A stretch of 8,313 nt of DNA from Chlamydiota bacterium (GTDB lineage: Bacteria > Chlamydiota > Chlamydiia > Chlamydiales > SM23-39), in NCBI GenBank assembly GCA_021772165.1, contig JAJFMM010000138.1, forward strand, positions 1 through 8,313, written 5' to 3'. The notes under the pieces are model-generated. The model did not search any database. It was not told where the DNA came from and was given only the letters and a program-made list of their open reading frames with translations. This document shows positions 6,583 through 8,313 of the stretch, in pieces. The position numbers were made by a program, and so were the translations under genes. Position 1 is the first letter of the stretch; every line of letters begins with the position of its first letter.

Positions 6583-7359
6583 ATGGAAATTCGCGAATGG
6601 GCGGAGCGTATCCTATCCGCAGATACTCTTGCAGAAAAGCTTCTCAGCCCAGGTAAACTCACCGATCTTCATCCAGGAGCCCCCCTGCTCATCTCAGAGC
6701 CAGGACGCCCTGCCCACATGGGCTTCGCCAAGAGAACTCTCGAAGAAAAACTTCCCCCCTTCCACGAGCATGGAAACCAAGACAAACGCGCTGTTTGTCT
6801 GCACCGCTTCGCAGGACACGAACTGCTGGCTGTCGAGATCATGGCGTATGCCCTTCTAGCCTTTCCCAGTGCACCTGCTGCCTTTCGCCGTGGCGTCGCA
6901 CACACACTCATAGAAGAGCAAGGCCACGTACAGCTCTACAGCGACCGCCTCAAGGAGATGGGCGTCCAATTCGGAGAGATGCCGCTCTACCGCCATTTCT
7001 GGCATCATGTCCCCTACCTCACCTGCCCACTTCGCTACATTAGCGCCATGAGCCTAACCTTCGAAATGGCTAACCTCGATTTTGCACCGCTCTACGGCAA
7101 ATCCTTTGCGCGTTTCGGAGATACCTCGAGCGCAGCCCTGATGGCGCAGATCGAAAAAGATGAGATCCACCATGTCTCCTTCGGCTGGCGCTGGTTACAA
7201 AAACTGAAAAACCCCGAGACCACAGCCTGGGTTGCCTGGACAGATCACCTCAACCCCAAGCTGACACCTAGACGCGCCCGCGGTTTTGTGCTGAACAGAG
7301 GCAGCCGCCTCAAAGCGGGTCTTCCCGAAGAGTGGATTGACAATCTAAAACGTCTGTAA
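6583..7359 (+). CDS. DUF455-type ferritin-like di-iron protein (258 aa)
   Basis: This looks like a four-helix ferritin-like protein of the DUF455 (PF04305) type. Candidate di-iron ligands sit on four helices: Glu80 or Glu85 (HRFAGHELLAVEIMA), Glu112 with His115 (EEQGH), Glu161 (LTFEMANLDF) and Glu194 with His197 (EKDEIHH). The two ExxH motifs are the hallmark of this fold. It has no signal peptide and is predicted cytosolic. The family's reaction is not settled; an oxygen-using hydroxylase or oxidase is the obvious guess from the metal site. The length agrees with the family (about 250-280). The ATG follows the upstream stop by 25 nt, and no clear ribosome site is seen, so translational coupling to the SH3b gene is likely. 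MiaE-type tRNA hydroxylases share the fold, but the HRFAGHE and EKDEIHH stretches fit DUF455 better. Confidence 0.92.
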   Translation: MEIREWAERILSADTLAEKLLSPGKLTDLHPGAPLLISEPGRPAHMGFAKRTLEEKLPPFHEHGNQDKRAVCLHRFAGHELLAVEIMAYALLAFPSAPAAFRRGVAHTLIEEQGHVQLYSDRLKEMGVQFGEMPLYRHFWHHVPYLTCPLRYISAMSLTFEMANLDFAPLYGKSFARFGDTSSAALMAQIEKDEIHHVSFGWRWLQKLKNPETTAWVAWTDHLNPKLTPRRARGFVLNRGSRLKAGLPEEWIDNLKRL

Positions 7360-7413
7360 ATCCATTGTTTGGAATCTATCCGGACGCTATGCTCTCGTCG
7401 CAAAATTACCCAC

Positions 7414-7417
7414 AAGG
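7414..7417 (+). promoter_or_regulatory. ribosome binding site setting the start of the small membrane protein
   Basis: AAGG lies 7 nt before ATG 7425. The frame is open further upstream with a TTG at 7365 and an ATG at 7389, but neither has a well-placed ribosome site. This favours the 124-aa product. Confidence 0.5.
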
Positions 7418-7424
7418 TAAAACC

Positions 7425-7799
7425 ATGCCTATTACAAGAGAAAGAATTTCAGAAGATTACTACAAGCCTCTGGAAACCTGCAGAGAAACAAGAACCAGGA
7501 TTTCTCCCGATTATTATGGATCCCAAACCTGTGGAAGCAGCTGGCCCAGTTTCGGCAGAAGTAACTGGGGATATTCAACTCCCTCTCCCTTCTACACAGC
7601 CCCTCCCGTCTACCATCCAGCAGCGACTCACGTTTATAGCGATAGTATAGCGGGAGGAGTTCTACTCACTGCATTCGCTGTAACAGCTCTCGCCATCCTC
7701 CTGATTCCGGCTTCTACAGCTCCGAGATGCTGGAATGAAGAGGTGTGCGACCCATTCAACATATGTCACATGGAACGCGTCTGCCACACCCTCTTTTAG
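7425..7799 (+). CDS. small single-pass membrane protein with a periodic cysteine tail (124 aa)
   Basis: I do not recognise this gene. The N-terminal half holds a two-fold repeat: RISEDYY...TC at 7-19 and RISPDYY...TC at 25-36. A Ser/Pro/Tyr/aromatic-rich stretch (38-72) follows, then one hydrophobic helix (about 75-96, AGGVLLTAFAVTALAILLIP). The tail has cysteines at 102, 108, 114 and 120, so C-x5-C-x5-C-x5-C, then ends in HTLF. No N-terminal signal peptide is present, so the helix itself is the probable anchor; topology is unclear. The regular cysteines suggest disulfides, metal binding or oligomer cross-links (inference). It starts 65 nt after the DUF455-type gene and is probably read from the same transcript. 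A start at 7389 would give 136 aa. The continuous frame, hydrophobic helix and repeats support it as real, although it is small. Confidence 0.7.
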   Translation: MPITRERISEDYYKPLETCRETRTRISPDYYGSQTCGSSWPSFGRSNWGYSTPSPFYTAPPVYHPAATHVYSDSIAGGVLLTAFAVTALAILLIPASTAPRCWNEEVCDPFNICHMERVCHTLF

Positions 7800-7804
7800 G
7801 AAGT

Positions 7805-7824
7805 GCTGGGAAACCCGCTTTCTT
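7805..7824 (+). terminator. likely terminator of the 4440-7799 gene run
   Basis: A short GC-rich stem, GC-(bulged T)-GGG / CCC-GC with an AAA loop (7805-7818), is followed by TTTCTT (7819-7824), only 6 nt after the stop of the last gene. The stem is short (5 bp) but the layout fits an intrinsic terminator reading rightwards. Confidence 0.45.
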
Positions 7825-7847
7825 GAAGATTGCTAGAGATTTTTGAC

Positions 7848-7912
7848 CACACTGCGATTTGCAGAACGAAGTTAACGTTCTTCAAGTTAACGAGTTCGAC
7901 AATCACAGTGTG
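7848..7912. repeat. large imperfect palindrome in the convergent 3' gap
   Basis: The outer arms 7848-7859 (CACACTGCGATT) and 7901-7912 pair at 11 of 12. The mismatch becomes G-U in minus-strand RNA, which fits the 3' end of the leftward ABC permease transcript. Inside, AAGTTAACG is repeated directly at 7869-7877 and 7884-7892, the self-complementary GTTAAC copies (7871-7876, 7886-7891) can pair with each other, and GAAC/GTTC (7864-7867, 7894-7897) extend that stem. No U-run follows in either direction. Confidence 0.55.
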
Positions 7913-7961
7913 ATCGGAAAGATCTGCAAAATTCAAGGAATGGGGTTATCCAGGCCTTCCC

Positions 7962-8313
7962 TTAGATGCGGAAACCGATTCGATTGCCAGACAGATAGCG
8001 CTTCAGGCCGATGTGAAAAATCTTGGATGCGATCCAGCAATAAACAAGACTGGCGGAGAGGAGAAGCAGCAGTCCACTCCAGGAAAAATCAAAGAGCAGA
8101 TCTACCGGCATCGCTCCGATCAGTCCGGACGGAATGAGCGTAAAGAGCATAAAGCGAACGCCACCGGTATAGATCGTCTTAGGATAGTTGCTGAAGGTGA
8201 GAATAAAGTCGAAGAGCATCTTAGCCAATCCCCTCCCCTCTCCAACCCAAAAAGTAAGACTACCCAGTAGAATGGAAAAGGAGACAAACTGCAGTGTGCT
8301 CGAAAGGAGCCGT
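7962..8313 (-). CDS. ABC-2 type (DUF990-like) export permease, C-terminal part
   Basis: The frame is open from the right edge at 8313 to TAA at 7964-7962, about 116 residues, so the start is outside the window. It shows hydrophobic segments around FVSFSILLGSLTFWVGEG, VRFMLFTLIPSGLIGAMPV and WSGLLLLLSASLVYCWIA. Between the first two lies the stretch FSNYPKTIYTGGVRF. The pattern YPxxIYxxxxRFxxxxxIPxxxxxxxPV followed by a last helix and a short basic tail is what I know from DUF990/PF06182 ABC-2 membrane proteins. These pair with an ATPase and usually a second permease for export. The partners should lie beyond the right edge. A TTG at 8228 could be mistaken for a start, but the reading frame and family similarity clearly extend upstream of it. 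Confidence 0.85.
   Translation of the reverse strand, partial: RLLSSTLQFVSFSILLGSLTFWVGEGRGLAKMLFDFILTFSNYPKTIYTGGVRFMLFTLIPSGLIGAMPVDLLFDFSWSGLLLLLSASLVYCWIASKIFHIGLKRYLSGNRIGFRI

Noticed and set aside
7369..7650. 93-aa frame overlapping the small membrane protein in another frame
   Set aside because: It has no membrane segment, repeat or ribosome site, whereas the 7425 frame has a ribosome site, a hydrophobic helix and regular cysteines.
7962..8228. Complete 88-aa minus-strand protein starting at TTG 8228
   Set aside because: The frame stays open to the right edge, and the permease similarity (including a membrane segment) continues upstream, so it is the end of a longer gene.
7859..8270. 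Plus-strand frames opposite the ABC permease
   Set aside because: They are antisense to a frame with recognisable ABC-2 permease motifs, and their products are hydrophilic and unlike any family.
1..8313. Phage, transposon, CRISPR or toxin-antitoxin content
   Set aside because: No transposase, integrase, Cas or antitoxin-like frame and no regular spaced repeat array was found. The PIN domain is fused to PhoH and is not a VapC toxin.

Overview
The window looks like a piece of a bacterial chromosome, most plausibly from an environmental (amoeba-associated) member of the Chlamydiae. The basis is indirect. A PIN-PhoH gene stands head to head with a gene for a small Cys/His-rich orphan protein, which is followed by a gene for an exported SH3b protein. 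As I remember it, this resembles the CT015 (phoH), CT016, CT017 neighbourhood of Chlamydia trachomatis. No rRNA, tRNA, phage, IS or CRISPR feature is visible, and the taxonomic call is an inference that needs a database search.

Layout from left to right. (1) Positions 1-1827, minus strand: the N-terminal 609 residues of a large cation-chloride-cotransporter (SLC12/CCC)-like membrane protein that runs off the left edge. (2) Positions 1888-2517, plus strand: a complete beta-class carbonic anhydrase, divergent from the transporter across only 60 bp. The transporter's best promoter lies almost on the carbonic anhydrase start. (3) Positions 2518-2677: a convergent 3' gap with a nested set of inverted repeats. 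(4) Positions 2678-4051, minus strand: a PIN-PhoH ATPase. (5) Positions 4052-4439: a 388-bp AT-rich divergent promoter region with a good sigma70-type promoter facing right. (6) Positions 4440-7799, plus strand: a four-gene run. It holds a cytosolic protein with two Cys/His clusters (one a SWIM-type CxCx4CxH), an exported protein with tandem SH3b domains, a DUF455-type ferritin-like di-iron protein, and a small single-pass membrane protein whose tail carries four cysteines exactly six residues apart. An ACAGGAT-type repeat hairpin separates the first two genes. (7) Positions 7962-8313, minus strand: the C-terminal part of an ABC-2 (DUF990-type) export permease that runs off the right edge.

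How the genes may work together. The transporter and carbonic anhydrase form a plausible bicarbonate, pH and ion homeostasis pair. PhoH is a stand-alone RNA-metabolism or stress ATPase. The 4440-7799 run mixes metal-binding candidates (Zn-type Cys/His clusters, di-iron ligands, a periodic Cys tail) with an envelope protein. It is the least explained part of the window, but nothing in the sequence proves that its members act together.
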